Source of the DNA: Limosilactobacillus oris DSM 4864
Lineage (GTDB): Bacteria > Bacillota > Bacilli > Lactobacillales > Lactobacillaceae
Length of the DNA: 64,000 nucleotides
Assembly (NCBI RefSeq): GCF_001434465.1
Contig: NZ_AZGE01000008.1
Span: 1 to 64,000 of the forward strand
Direction of reading: 5' to 3'
The notes below the pieces were generated by a model. That model saw only the letters and a program-made list of their open reading frames with translations, had not been told where the DNA came from and made no database searches. Shown here piece by piece: positions 52,583 through 61,956 of the stretch. A program made the position numbers and the translations under genes. Every line of letters starts with the position of its first letter. Positions within the stretch are counted from its first letter, which is position 1.

Positions 52583-53824
52583 ATGACTTCAAAATACGAA
52601 ACGGAAGCGAAAGGCTACACGATGACCACCGTCATGCAGGAAGCGGCCCGGTGCCTATTATGTGAGGATGCACCGTGCTCCCAGGCCTGTCCGGCACACA
52701 CCAACCCGGCCAAGTTTATCCGCAGTGTCCGTTTCCGCAACGTCAAGGGGGCTGCGGAAACGATTCGGGAAAACAACGCCCTCGGTGCAATCTGTGCCCG
52801 GGTCTGCCCAACGGAACGCTACTGTGAAAAAGCTTGTACCCGTGCCAAAATTGACCACCCGATTGACATTGGCGGGATTCAACGCTACGTTACCGACATG
52901 GAACGCAAGGAAAAGATGCAGATTCTTCATGCCGGCAAGGATAACGGGATGAATGTTGCCATCATTGGGAGCGGTCCAGCTGGTTTACAGGCAGCCACGA
53001 CCCTGCGGCAAAAGGGCTACGCGGTCGATATTTACGAAAAGAACGCTAAGGCGGGCGGCTATCTGACTTACGGGATTCCTGAATACCGGCTGCCGGAAGC
53101 GATCGTAGACTATGAAGTTCAACGGATTGTTGACCTCGGTGCCAATATCAAATACAACATGACTGTCGGCAAGGACGTTTCGATGGACTACCTCAAGACG
53201 CACTACAACGCGGTGATCGTGGCGATCGGTGCTAGCGCCGCCAAGACGATTCCGATGTTTGAACATAATATCTGTACGGAGTCTGCAATTTCCTTCCTGG
53301 CCCGCGCCAAGGAAAGCCAGGGCCACCTGGACGATTTGCCAGATAACGTACTGGTCATCGGTGGTGGTGACGTAGCGATGGACGTTGTGACGACCCTCAA
53401 GAAGCTGGGTGTCGACCACGTCACCGACATGGTTTACGAGGAATTTAAGGAGTTCAAGGCTTCTAAGAAGGAGTTGGCCGGCGCCCAACAAGAAGGCGTG
53501 ACAATCGTGGACGGCTACGTGCCGACCGCGGTCCGGGAAAACAAAGTGACCTTCAAGCACCGTGAGATTGACAGTGAGATGACCATTACCGCCGACAAGA
53601 TTATCCTGGCGGTCGGCCAAAAGGTAGACGCAGACGGCCTGGACATTGACATTCAGCACAATGAAATTCCATTCCGGGAAGCCCGGTTCCACACGAAGGA
53701 TCCTAAGGTCTTCGCTACGGGGGATATTGTTGACGGTGATAAGACCGTGGTTGTTGCCGTACAAAAGGGGAAAGAAGTTGCCGAAGAAATCGATCGTGTG
53801 TTAGGGGGACAAGACAATGATTAA
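52583..53824 (+). CDS. preT: NAD-dependent dihydropyrimidine dehydrogenase subunit PreT
   Basis: The 413-residue protein has the GltD-like order: N-terminal Fe-S Cys sets ([29 protein letters not shown]), FAD motif [12 protein letters not shown] (about residues 126-137), NAD motif [11 protein letters not shown] (about 255-265), and a closing [15 protein letters not shown]. It passes electrons from NAD(P)H to PreA. A glutamate synthase small subunit is the alternative, but the partner gene settles it. The stop overlaps the preA start by 8 bp. Confidence 0.88.
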   Translation: MTSKYETEAKGYTMTTVMQEAARCLLCEDAPCSQACPAHTNPAKFIRSVRFRNVKGAAETIRENNALGAICARVCPTERYCEKACTRAKIDHPIDIGGIQRYVTDMERKEKMQILHAGKDNGMNVAIIGSGPAGLQAATTLRQKGYAVDIYEKNAKAGGYLTYGIPEYRLPEAIVDYEVQRIVDLGANIKYNMTVGKDVSMDYLKTHYNAVIVAIGASAAKTIPMFEHNICTESAISFLARAKESQGHLDDLPDNVLVIGGGDVAMDVVTTLKKLGVDHVTDMVYEEFKEFKASKKELAGAQQEGVTIVDGYVPTAVRENKVTFKHREIDSEMTITADKIILAVGQKVDADGLDIDIQHNEIPFREARFHTKDPKVFATGDIVDGDKTVVVAVQKGKEVAEEIDRVLGGQDND

Positions 53825-55112
53825 GAAAGACTTGTCAATTGACTTTTTAGGGGTCCACTTTGAAAACCCGTTCTGCTTGTCATCTTCACCAGTTGGCAAC
53901 TGCTACGAAATGTGTAAGAACGCCTATGACGCTGGCTGGGGCGGGATCGTCTACAAGACCCTTTCTCCTGACCACTTCGTTGTCGATGAAGTTTCGCCGC
54001 GTTTTGCCCAGCTCACTAAGGAAGATACGCCCTTTATCGCCTTCAAGAACATGGAACAGCTGGCCGAGCACCCGCTGGCGCAAGACCTGGACGCGATGCG
54101 GCGCTTAAAGAAGGAGTACCCAAACAAGGTTCTGATTGCTTCCATCATGGGTGAAACGCCACAGGACTGGACGGACCTGGCAAAGCTGGTTACCGCAGCT
54201 GGGGCCGATATGATTGAACTGAACTTCTCCTGCCCACAGATGACCTCCCACACGATGGGGTCTGATGTTGGGACCAACCCTGAATTATGCAAGAGCAACT
54301 GTGCGGCGGTCAAGCGGGGGACCGACCTGCCCGTCTTAGCCAAGATGACGCCGAACATTACCACGATGATTCCAGTGGTCAAGGCCTGCCTGGCCGGTGG
54401 TGCGGACGGAATTTCCTCCATTAACACCGTCAAGTCGATCACCGACGTTGACCTGGACAACAAGGTGGCCCTGCCAAATATCAACGGTAAGTCCGCCGTC
54501 TCTGGACTGTCAGGGAAGTCGGTTAAGCCAATTGCTCTCCGCTTCCTGCAACAGATTCGGTCTGCTGCCGGGCTGGAACAGCTGCCAGTTTCCGGGATTG
54601 GGGGCATTGAAACCTGGGAAGATGCCGCTGAGTTTATTCTCCTTGGTGCTTCCACCCTCCAGGTAACCACCGCCATCATGCAGTATGGTTACCGGATCAT
54701 TGACGATTTGACTAACGGCTTAATGCACTACATGGACGAACAGCACGTTGACCACCTCAAGGACTTGGTCGGAATTGCCAACAAGAATATCGTGCCGACC
54801 AACCAGCTGGACCGGGACTACAAGGTCTACCCGAAGATTGACTGGGATAAGTGTATCGGCTGTGGTCGCTGCTTCATCTCCTGTCAGGATGGTGCCCACC
54901 AGGCGATGGGGTGGGATGACGACAAGCGGCTTCCAACCTTTGACCAGAGCAAGTGTGTTGGTTGCCAGCTCTGTGCCCTCGTTTGTCCGGTCGGGGCAAT
55001 TAAGCTCGGTCTGGTAAAGATGAAGCCGGGCCGGGAAGGTAATCCAGAAGACGTGGACGCTTCTTCCTTCCAGTTGCCTAATTATGATGAGACACCGGCT
55101 CACAACCATTAG
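53817..55112 (+). CDS. preA: NAD-dependent dihydropyrimidine dehydrogenase subunit PreA
   Basis: The 431-residue protein has a dihydroorotate-dehydrogenase-like FMN barrel ([49 protein letters not shown]) and two C-terminal [4Fe-4S] motifs ([22 protein letters not shown]). With PreT it reduces uracil and thymine to dihydropyrimidines. The E. coli pair does this, and gut bacterial preTA also inactivates 5-fluorouracil. No dihydropyrimidinase follows, so ring opening is not encoded here. Confidence 0.9.
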   Translation: MIKKDLSIDFLGVHFENPFCLSSSPVGNCYEMCKNAYDAGWGGIVYKTLSPDHFVVDEVSPRFAQLTKEDTPFIAFKNMEQLAEHPLAQDLDAMRRLKKEYPNKVLIASIMGETPQDWTDLAKLVTAAGADMIELNFSCPQMTSHTMGSDVGTNPELCKSNCAAVKRGTDLPVLAKMTPNITTMIPVVKACLAGGADGISSINTVKSITDVDLDNKVALPNINGKSAVSGLSGKSVKPIALRFLQQIRSAAGLEQLPVSGIGGIETWEDAAEFILLGASTLQVTTAIMQYGYRIIDDLTNGLMHYMDEQHVDHLKDLVGIANKNIVPTNQLDRDYKVYPKIDWDKCIGCGRCFISCQDGAHQAMGWDDDKRLPTFDQSKCVGCQLCALVCPVGAIKLGLVKMKPGREGNPEDVDASSFQLPNYDETPAHNH

Positions 55113-55125
55113 AATTTAAAATAGT

Positions 55126-55168
55126 AAAGCACCGCAAATCGTGGAAAAGCCACAATTTGCGGTGCTTT
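55126..55168. terminator. Bidirectional terminator of preTA
   Basis: AAAGCACCGCAAAT pairs with ATTTGCGGTGCTTT, with GTGG/CCAC inside. Confidence 0.88.
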
Positions 55169-55182
55169 GTAACTGTTGGGGA

Positions 55183-55458
55183 TTAATCTTCAAAGACGCT
55201 CTGGGTGCTACCGGTTAACGTGATCTTGTCCAGACCGTTGTCGAGTTGGTAGTGGTCAGCGTCGTTCTTGTTTAAGCGGTAGCCAGCCCGTTCAAACGCG
55301 GCGGCGAGGTTGGTCATAAACTTTTGCCCCGCGGCAGCTGAATCATAAACCATGTGGTCTAAGTACATTGGCCGGTCGGCGCTCCGCCGGACCAGGGTAA
55401 TCAAGTAAACGGATTGGCTCGTCTTTTTAATGTTAGAAGTGTTTTGCATTAATGACAT
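55183..55458 (-). CDS. Small protein of unknown function (91 residues)
   Basis: It is read from ATG 55458 behind GAGGAGGGG; a GTG-type start farther up is not supported. The protein is soluble, with YLITLVRRSADRPMYLDHMVY and a helix FMTNLAAAFERAGY. No family recognised. A TATAAT on the minus strand about 25 bp upstream may be its -10. Confidence 0.6.
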   Translation of the reverse strand: MSLMQNTSNIKKTSQSVYLITLVRRSADRPMYLDHMVYDSAAAGQKFMTNLAAAFERAGYRLNKNDADHYQLDNGLDKITLTGSTQSVFED

Positions 55459-55596
55459 TTTCTTCCCCTCCTCATCACCAATTATACTGGTGTTCCCCAA
55501 GATTTCAATCAGGGTTGTCCGCTAGGAAAAAAGTTTAAATTAACCCGTTCACTTTCTGAAAAACGACTATAATAGAGAGTGAAAGGAAGCATAATC

Positions 55597-55806
55597 ATGG
55601 AAATTAATGAAGATGCCCTTCAGAACTTCCAGAGTTCGAAGTTCAATTTTGTTGATGCTAAAGGCAACGATGTCGATTTGAGCAACTTGGACGACTCCGT
55701 CAAGTACACCCTGCGGGATGGCGACGCAATTGTCCAAGACGACATGGCCGCTAAGGACGTTGTTGACACCATCAACGACGAGTACGGGAAGACCCTGAAC
55801 GTCTAA
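55597..55806 (+). CDS. Small acidic protein of unknown function (69 residues)
   Basis: It is read from ATG 55597 (AAAGGAAG site), rich in Asp and Glu, with alternating strands (FNFVDAKGNDVDLSNLDD) and no membrane segment. A TATAAT lies about 30 bp upstream. It has its own terminator. It is divergent from the 91-residue ORF. Function unknown. Confidence 0.6.
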   Translation: MEINEDALQNFQSSKFNFVDAKGNDVDLSNLDDSVKYTLRDGDAIVQDDMAAKDVVDTINDEYGKTLNV

Positions 55807-55834
55807 CCGGCCGCTTTAACCAAATTAATTAACC

Positions 55835-55870
55835 AGCATTCCTAAGCCATTAGCTTAGGGGTGCTTTTTT
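55835..55870. terminator. Terminator after the 69-residue ORF
   Basis: AGCATTCCTAAG pairs with CTTAGGGGTGCT, followed by TTTTTT. Confidence 0.85.
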
Positions 55871-55874
55871 GGCT

Positions 55875-57053
55875 TTAAATGATTAGTGGTGGGTGGAATT
55901 GAGATAGGTATAAACTCCAATTGTCTACCAAGATGGGGTTATTGCGAACCTGGTTAGGCGAATAAGAGGTATATTTTTTAAACTGATTAGAAAGGTAAGC
56001 CTGGTCATTAAAATTGAGGTAGCTCGCAATTTCAGCAATACTCATATTAGTTGATTCTAGTAAAACGATTGCCGCATTAATTTTAACCAGCATCTTAAAT
56101 TGGGTGAAAGTAACTCCCATTTGTTTCTTGAAAAAAGCAGAAAAGTAGTTAGGCGAAGTGTTTAGTTGACTAGCTAGCTGGTTGACGGATAAGTTACGTT
56201 GAGGAGTGGAGGAGATTATTCGAACAGCTCGGACGATTATCGGTGGCTGGCCTGCCGTGACGTTATGATTAATTTGTTGGCTTAGGTCGATCAGGTTGTC
56301 TTCAATACACTTAATAACTGCGTGGACACTGGTTTGCTGTTCTAACCTACGGACATAGTAATCATTCAGCCCATATGCTAATTCAAAATTCATTCCGTTC
56401 CGGAGAGCAATTCGGATGTTAGTTGAAATAACAATAATGCCAAAGTCAATTAGATTCCGTAAAGTCCCTTTGTCACTTAAAATGCCGATTCTTCCAGAAT
56501 TATAGAGCAACTTTAAAGCAGTATGGATTCCTGCTGGGTTATTATCCAAGAGAGCGTCATTAACTTGTTTTTCAAAGGCATAATTGACATGAGCCCCGTT
56601 TTCATTAAGAGAAACAAACGCTGTTCCTTTAAGACTCAGATTAACATCAGTTGGATGAAAACACCTTGACCTGATTTTGCGAGGGCGAACATAGGCACCG
56701 AGTAAGTTAATACATAAGTTGATGATAGTAATTAACTGGTCCTGGGAGAATTGTTTAAAATGGCCGTTACTTAATAGAAAAGGAGTAGCAAGTGCTTTGC
56801 TATCGACTGACTTGACTATTAGCGGCCCTAAAAGGTAATAGGTTTCTTTTGATTTAAGAACTACTAGCGTTAGGTTATGCTCCTTTAATTTATAGAGAGT
56901 GATTAACCTTCGTGGAACATGATTATGAATAAATAGTAATGGATTAAAAGTACCAGCTAAAAAATTATCCTTATCTTTTTTAATGAGTTGTCCATTATTA
57001 AGAATACTATATGCGAAATTAGCTGTTGCGAGATATTGCGTTAAGAGATTCAC
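55875..57053 (-). CDS. AraC-family transcriptional regulator
   Basis: The 392-residue protein is read from GTG 57053. The C-terminal 100 residues form a double HTH: LSVNQLASQLNTSPNYFSAFFKK and MSIAEIASYLNFNDQAYLSNQFKKYT (each typical of AraC). The N-terminal 270 residues are a sensor of no recognised fold, perhaps GAF-like. It is divergent from the xylosidase-transporter pair and probably controls it. The gene is clearly more AT-rich than the backbone. Confidence 0.85.
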   Translation of the reverse strand: MNLLTQYLATANFAYSILNNGQLIKKDKDNFLAGTFNPLLFIHNHVPRRLITLYKLKEHNLTLVVLKSKETYYLLGPLIVKSVDSKALATPFLLSNGHFKQFSQDQLITIINLCINLLGAYVRPRKIRSRCFHPTDVNLSLKGTAFVSLNENGAHVNYAFEKQVNDALLDNNPAGIHTALKLLYNSGRIGILSDKGTLRNLIDFGIIVISTNIRIALRNGMNFELAYGLNDYYVRRLEQQTSVHAVIKCIEDNLIDLSQQINHNVTAGQPPIIVRAVRIISSTPQRNLSVNQLASQLNTSPNYFSAFFKKQMGVTFTQFKMLVKINAAIVLLESTNMSIAEIASYLNFNDQAYLSNQFKKYTSYSPNQVRNNPILVDNWSLYLSQFHPPLII

Positions 57054-57131
57054 CCAATCGCCCCTTACATATTTACAATAATTAATACATAACTACAAGA
57101 AAATTAATGGCGTGGCTCCTAAAATAATATT

Positions 57132-57145
57132 CGTAAGCGTTTACA
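57132..57145 (+). promoter_or_regulatory. cre site (CcpA) before the xylosidase gene
   Basis: CGTAAGCGTTTACA matches the cre consensus TGWAANCGNTNWCA at 13 of 14 positions. Its place 44 bp before the start implies catabolite repression by CcpA. Confidence 0.7.
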
Positions 57146-57188
57146 AGTATTATATATCAATTTTGCACGATGATGGGAGCTGTCGTAG

Positions 57189-59201
57189 ATGAAAATTTAT
57201 GTTGATGCTAACGCAGCGTTCGATGGTAATGGTAGTCAAGAACGGCCGTTTAAGTTAATCAATGAGGCGGCTAAAATTGCTGAGCCGGGAGACGAAGTTT
57301 TAGTGTTTCCCGGAACGTATCGTGAAAATGTTAATCCAATTCATGCCGGGAAAAAAGATGCCAGAATTACGTACCGGAGTGTTGAACCGCTTCAAGCAGT
57401 TATCACTGGTGCTGAGCAGGTCAATAATTGGAAGAAATATCAAGGCAACGTTTGGGTGACTAGGGTTAATAACAGTATTTTTGGCTCATATAATCCTTAC
57501 ACCACATTTGTAGTTGGAGATTGGTACTTTGGTCCAGTTGACAAACATACCGGAGCGGTTTATATGAACGGCATTCATTTCTATGAAACAACCACTTTGG
57601 ATGACTGTATTAAAGGTGAAGTCTACACAAGATCTTGGGACCAGGCCAACTCAATCTATAAGTGGTATACAGAGCAGGATACGGCTAAGAATGAAACCAT
57701 TATTTATGCTAACTTCCAAGGGAAGAATCCTAACGAAGAGCAGGTCGATATTAATGTACGCCAAGAATGCTTCTGGCCACAAGCGACCGGGATTGATTAC
57801 ATCACTGTTGCTGGTTTTACAATTAATAAAGCCGCTACTACTTGGGCACCTCCAGCCGCCTTTCAGGATGGGATGATTGGTCCCCACTGGGCAAAGGGCT
57901 GGATTATCGAAGACTGTGATATTAGTCTTAGCCGTTGTGCGGGAATCTCACTAGGAAAATATAAGGATCCTAACAATGACCATTACTTTACCTATAAGCA
58001 TGTTAAAAGCCCAACTCAAATGGAACGAGAAGCTGTTTGCCGCGGTCAGTATGATGGTTGGCTAAAAGAAAAAATTGGTCACCATATTATCCGGCGATGC
58101 AATATCCACGATTGTGAGCAGGATGGAATTGTTGGGCGTCAGGGTGGTGTCTTTAGCGTCATCGAGGATAATCATGTCCACCACATCAACAATATGCAAG
58201 AACTAGCAGGAGCAGAAATTGCGGGAATCAAAATGCATGCGGCAATTGACGTCATTTATCGTCGTAACCATATAGATCATTGCACGATGGGCCTTTGGTG
58301 TGACTGGGAAGCTCAAGGTACGCGGATTACTCAAAACCTATTTGACCATAACTATGCTCCGGCCGGGACTGCCCACCGCCTAGAAGGAGCAATGGAAAGT
58401 CAGGATATTTGGGTTGAGGTTAGCCATGGGCCGACGTTAATTGATAATAACCTGTTATTATCTAAGGATTCCTTGAAGATTCCTACCCAGGGCCTTGGGG
58501 TAGTTAATAACTTGATTCTTGGTTCGTTTACCTATGTAGGTACTGGGACAGACTATCCAGGCAAGGGCGTTTCTCGCCAGCGGTATACTCCGTATCACAT
58601 TCCACACCGGACAGAGGTTGCTGGTTTTTCAACTATTCTTCATGGCGATGACCGTTTCTACAATAATGTTTTTGTACAGAAGTGGGCACCAGAAAAGAAT
58701 CCTGAGGATAATGAAGAGGTGGGGACGTTTGTTTTTGATGACTACCCAACCTATGACGAATGGTTTGCGCCATTTGAAAAACTTGCCGGTCGTGCTGCTA
58801 AGGAAGATGATATGGCAAATCTTCAGCCATACCACATGGGGCATTTGCCAGTTTGGGTAAGCGGCAACGTGTACTTAAACGGTGCGAAGGCGTGGAAGAA
58901 AGAAACTAATAATTTAGTTGTTCCTGATAAAAAAGTGACTGTTGAGCTTATTGACCATAACGGTAAGCCAGCACTCCAGACCAACCTTTATGATGTAATT
59001 GGCAACTTTAAAAACAATATTATTAATTCCGATGTTTTAGGCAAAGCCTTTGAGCCAGAACAGCGTTTTGAAACACCAGATGGTGATTCAATCCAAATTA
59101 GTGAAGACTACTTTGGTAATCATCGGGGCATTTCAACGATTCCAGGCCCATTCGCCACTAGCGACGCGGCGGGGAAAGACTTATGGAACGAAGAGTTTTA
59201 A
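57189..59201 (+). CDS. Beta-xylosidase, GH120-like right-handed beta-helix
   Basis: The 670-residue protein opens with YVDANAAFDGNGSQERPF and PGTYREN, the calcium/beta-helix start of secreted-type parallel helices, but has no signal peptide and so is cytoplasmic. Size and motifs fit GH120, known from Thermoanaerobacterium XylC and Lactobacillus brevis. The candidate catalytic acids are Asp372 (LWCDWEAQGTR) and Glu410 (IWVEVSHGP). It would release xylose from xylo-oligosaccharides. The permease gene follows by 70 bp and the AraC regulator is divergent. Confidence 0.8.
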   Translation: MKIYVDANAAFDGNGSQERPFKLINEAAKIAEPGDEVLVFPGTYRENVNPIHAGKKDARITYRSVEPLQAVITGAEQVNNWKKYQGNVWVTRVNNSIFGSYNPYTTFVVGDWYFGPVDKHTGAVYMNGIHFYETTTLDDCIKGEVYTRSWDQANSIYKWYTEQDTAKNETIIYANFQGKNPNEEQVDINVRQECFWPQATGIDYITVAGFTINKAATTWAPPAAFQDGMIGPHWAKGWIIEDCDISLSRCAGISLGKYKDPNNDHYFTYKHVKSPTQMEREAVCRGQYDGWLKEKIGHHIIRRCNIHDCEQDGIVGRQGGVFSVIEDNHVHHINNMQELAGAEIAGIKMHAAIDVIYRRNHIDHCTMGLWCDWEAQGTRITQNLFDHNYAPAGTAHRLEGAMESQDIWVEVSHGPTLIDNNLLLSKDSLKIPTQGLGVVNNLILGSFTYVGTGTDYPGKGVSRQRYTPYHIPHRTEVAGFSTILHGDDRFYNNVFVQKWAPEKNPEDNEEVGTFVFDDYPTYDEWFAPFEKLAGRAAKEDDMANLQPYHMGHLPVWVSGNVYLNGAKAWKKETNNLVVPDKKVTVELIDHNGKPALQTNLYDVIGNFKNNIINSDVLGKAFEPEQRFETPDGDSIQISEDYFGNHRGISTIPGPFATSDAAGKDLWNEEF

Positions 59202-59271
59202 TCTTACCGAGCAATATGGCTAGTGAGTGGAAATTGAATGAAAGAATAAGTTTTTAAAGGAGCAATAGAAA

Positions 59272-60528
59272 ATGGACGAAAGTAAGGGGCATTCTACGCC
59301 AAACGGTGCAGAAACAACAAAATTTCCTTTTCGATTAGGATTCGGTCTACTTTTTGGTCTTCTTGGCTGGCTGATACCGTACTTAGGGGTTAATTCAACA
59401 CTCTTACCAGCTAAAATTCAGCAAATTGCACCAGACCAAAAGGTTCAAATTGTGGCATTACTCGCTACCATTGCGATGATTGTTGCTACCATTGCTAATA
59501 TTATTGAAGGGGCACTATCTGACCGAACTGTTAGCCGATGGGGGAAGCGTAATCCCTGGATTGTACTGGGCTTAATTACGACGTTAATCTGCTTTTATTG
59601 GCTGACTAAGGTAACCACAATCAAAGGGATTATCATTAATTGGTCGTTATTTCAAGTGGCGTTGAACATGATGGTAGCACCAATTGTTGCTTTCATTGCT
59701 GACAAAGCACCTAAGAAGTATCGAGGATCCATTTCTGCTTTTTACGGAGTGGGGATGAATATTGGGACCCCGGTAGGGACGATGATAGCTTCTCGTTACC
59801 TGACCAAAATCAATAGTGGTATCTATGCTTTCATGATCTTTGAAGTTATTTTTACTATTATTGGTTTGCTTCTGGTTGGGGATGGCAGTAATAAAGGAGA
59901 AAAAGTTAAGGAACTTCATGGCTCCGAATTGCTGGAGGCATTTATTTTCCCAATCCACGGTGATGTTCGTGATTTTTACCTGGCAGTTTTTGGCAAGTTA
60001 CTGTTTGTCTCGGCGCAATTTGTTATTACCGGTTACCAGTTATATATCTTTGTGGATTACATGAAGCTCTCGTCAGCATCGGCAGCTCATAACTTATCCG
60101 TTATGTCAACGATTCTTCTGATTACAGGCGTTTCCTTTGCGATTATCGGGGGTCCGCTGGCAGACAGGTTCCATAGTTTGAAAGCGTTAGTTGCAGCTTC
60201 AACTGTTGTTATGGGAATTGGTGTCGCTTTTCCGGCGTTCGATGCGGCGCCATGGACAATGTTCGCGTATGCGGCACTAAGCGGTGCAGCAATGGGAATG
60301 TATAATTCCGTGGATCAGGCCCTCAACGTGTCTGTTCTCCCTAATCCGGATAATGCAGCCAAAGACTTAGGGATTGTAAACCTGGCGAACTCGCTGGGGC
60401 AGGTCTTTGGTCCCATTATGGCTTCCGTGATTATCGGCGCGGTCGGCTATAAGATGATGTTCCCAGCCGCTGGTTTAATGTGTTTAGTTGGGGCAGGTTT
60501 AATTATGCTGATTAAGAAAGTTCATTAG
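59272..60528 (+). CDS. MFS permease, probably for xylo-oligosaccharides
   Basis: The 418-residue protein has 12 predicted helices, DRTVSRWGKRNPWIVLG in the 2-3 loop and GPLADRF in the second half. This is the pattern of MFS/GPH-like sugar carriers. The AAAGGAG site fits the ATG. It forms an operon with the GH120-like gene, so a xyloside substrate is likely. AT-rich like its neighbours. Confidence 0.78.
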   Translation: MDESKGHSTPNGAETTKFPFRLGFGLLFGLLGWLIPYLGVNSTLLPAKIQQIAPDQKVQIVALLATIAMIVATIANIIEGALSDRTVSRWGKRNPWIVLGLITTLICFYWLTKVTTIKGIIINWSLFQVALNMMVAPIVAFIADKAPKKYRGSISAFYGVGMNIGTPVGTMIASRYLTKINSGIYAFMIFEVIFTIIGLLLVGDGSNKGEKVKELHGSELLEAFIFPIHGDVRDFYLAVFGKLLFVSAQFVITGYQLYIFVDYMKLSSASAAHNLSVMSTILLITGVSFAIIGGPLADRFHSLKALVAASTVVMGIGVAFPAFDAAPWTMFAYAALSGAAMGMYNSVDQALNVSVLPNPDNAAKDLGIVNLANSLGQVFGPIMASVIIGAVGYKMMFPAAGLMCLVGAGLIMLIKKVH

Positions 60529-60548
60529 TTAGAAAAATGATAACTTAC

Positions 60549-60612
60549 AGGCCCAATAATTGATTCTTCTTTTTTGATAGTTTATGGGAAGAATAATTAT
60601 TGGGCCTTTTTA
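60549..60612 (+). terminator. Terminator of the xylosidase operon
   Basis: GGCCCAATAATT pairs with AATTATTGGGCC, with ATTCTTC/GAAGAAT inside, followed by TTTTT. Confidence 0.88.
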
Positions 60613-60693
60613 GTGCCATAGAGCAACCTTGACATTGAAAAAGTAAGTAGTATCATAACCAACGTGAATTAATTCACGAGAGGAGAAAGAGAA

Positions 60694-61239
60694 ATGGATA
60701 CTACTGAACACGCCTCACAATGGCGGATTTTTTGGAAAACCGTTTGGTACGGGATTATCGCCGGGATGATTTCGGGAATGGTTAAGATTGGTTGGGAAAA
60801 GATTTTACCGCCACGGACGCTGGCCCGGGATGCTACGAACCCGCCGCAGCATATGCTGCAACAACTCGGCGCTTCACCGAGCTTCACCCACACCTACGTT
60901 TACTACTCCACGGATCAAAAGGTCTTCTGGGTAGCGCTAATTCTTCACTTTAGCTTTTCGATTTTCTTTGCCTGGCTGCTAATTTACCTGGCCCAGTACA
61001 ATCGGACGAAGTGGGTTGCCATGTGGCACGGGGTCCTGTACGGGATTTTAATCTGGATTATCTGGCACGTCATCTTGATGCCGGCGCTGGGCACTACTCC
61101 CGCTCCATGGGACATCCCGTTCGATGAACACTTCTCAGAATTCTTTGGCCACATCGTCTGGTCCTGGTCGATTGTGGCAGTGGCCTACTTTCTGATTGGC
61201 ACCCAGCACGTTAAGACACTGACCAACAAGTACTTATAG
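60694..61239 (+). CDS. YagU/DUF1440 membrane protein
   Basis: The 181-residue protein has four predicted helices and the family block GMVKIGWEKILPPR with NPP near residue 50. E. coli YagU is an inner-membrane protein linked to acid tolerance. It returns to backbone GC content. GAGAGGAG precedes the ATG. Monocistronic. Confidence 0.82.
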   Translation: MDTTEHASQWRIFWKTVWYGIIAGMISGMVKIGWEKILPPRTLARDATNPPQHMLQQLGASPSFTHTYVYYSTDQKVFWVALILHFSFSIFFAWLLIYLAQYNRTKWVAMWHGVLYGILIWIIWHVILMPALGTTPAPWDIPFDEHFSEFFGHIVWSWSIVAVAYFLIGTQHVKTLTNKYL

Positions 61240-61248
61240 AATTAACCG

Positions 61249-61284
61249 GCATTTCTAGGTCACTGACTTAGGAATGCTTTTTTA
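61249..61284 (+). terminator. Terminator of the YagU-like gene
   Basis: GCATTTCTAGGTC pairs imperfectly with GACTTAGGAATGC, then TTTTTTA. Confidence 0.8.
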
Positions 61285-61344
61285 TATTCATTGCTAAGCA
61301 GAAATCACCCGAGCAACTAAACTGCTGCCTGGGTGTTTCAAGGA

Positions 61345-61782
61345 TTAGAGGCGTTTGTAGTATTTGTAATAAATGTCGCCTTTAACTGGGTAGTCAGGAA
61401 TGGTTCCAATTAGCTGGTAACCCTGCTTTTCATAGAATTTGGGTGCGCTGGCCTGGGTTGTGTCAACGAAGCTGATGACGCAGCCTTCCTGTTGGACGGT
61501 ATCTTCAAAAATATGGATGAGCTTTTGACCGATTTTGCTACCCCGGGCATTAGGGTTGACGTAGAGCCCCTCGATAACGGCAGAGAGGTTGACATTATCA
61601 ATGTGCCCATAGATTTGGCCCATGCTGGTATCGCCGTCTGTGGCGCTAAAGGCGAGCTCTTGAGAGAACTGCTGCGGTAGTTCCGAAATATCTGTGGCAC
61701 CGTATTGTTTGCTGAAGTAGGCACTGAGTCCTTCAAAAACGTCCTTTCGAGTTCGGTCAAATGCAGTTTGAATAATTTTCAT
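61345..61782 (-). CDS. GNAT-family N-acetyltransferase
   Basis: The 145-residue protein has the GNAT core: VIEGLYVNPNARGSKIGQKLI with the acetyl-CoA pyrophosphate loop R/GxxGxG (as RGSKIG), and FYEKQGYQLIG near the end. The substrate is unknown. GAAAGGAG precedes the ATG. It is transcribed from a strong promoter at 61922-61951 through a structured leader with an intrinsic terminator, so it is subject to attenuation. Confidence 0.85.
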   Translation of the reverse strand: MKIIQTAFDRTRKDVFEGLSAYFSKQYGATDISELPQQFSQELAFSATDGDTSMGQIYGHIDNVNLSAVIEGLYVNPNARGSKIGQKLIHIFEDTVQQEGCVISFVDTTQASAPKFYEKQGYQLIGTIPDYPVKGDIYYKYYKRL

Positions 61783-61800
61783 CTAAATCCGCTCCTTTCA

Positions 61801-61894
61801 AATAAAAAGAGCCCGGCTAGCATTAACTAACCGAGCTCACTCGACATCTTCTTCAACAGTCCCCAGATGGGGGTTCGCCTTACGAGGCACTGTT
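61801..61894 (-). ncRNA. Structured leader RNA with terminator before the GNAT gene
   Basis: On the minus strand ACAGT pairs with ACTGT (61855-61894) and encloses two hairpins, GCCT/AGGC and CCCC/GGGG, making a three-way junction. CATC upstream can pair with GATG downstream, leaving GGAGA opposite TGAAGAA. A terminator follows (GAGCtCGGttAG with CTAGCCGGGCTC, 61809-61838) ending in TTTTTATT. The architecture is that of a riboswitch or attenuator; no known class is recognised. Confidence 0.65.
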
Positions 61895-61921
61895 CTCCGA
61901 TGAAAAATTATTTACATAGCT

Positions 61922-61951
61922 ATTCTAATAGAAGTGATTGAGTGCTGTCAA
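61922..61951 (-). promoter_or_regulatory. Promoter of the GNAT leader
   Basis: On the minus strand TTGACA (61946-61951), an 18-bp spacer and TAGAAT (61922-61927). The start would fall about 20 nt before the structured leader. Confidence 0.75.
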
Positions 61952-61956
61952 TAAAA

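Noticed and set aside
54220-54290. Val instead of the mammalian catalytic Cys in the PreA active-site loop as a lost active site.
   Set aside because: As I recall the E. coli PreA loop (GSDVGQ), bacterial PreA proteins share this feature, so it is not unusual.
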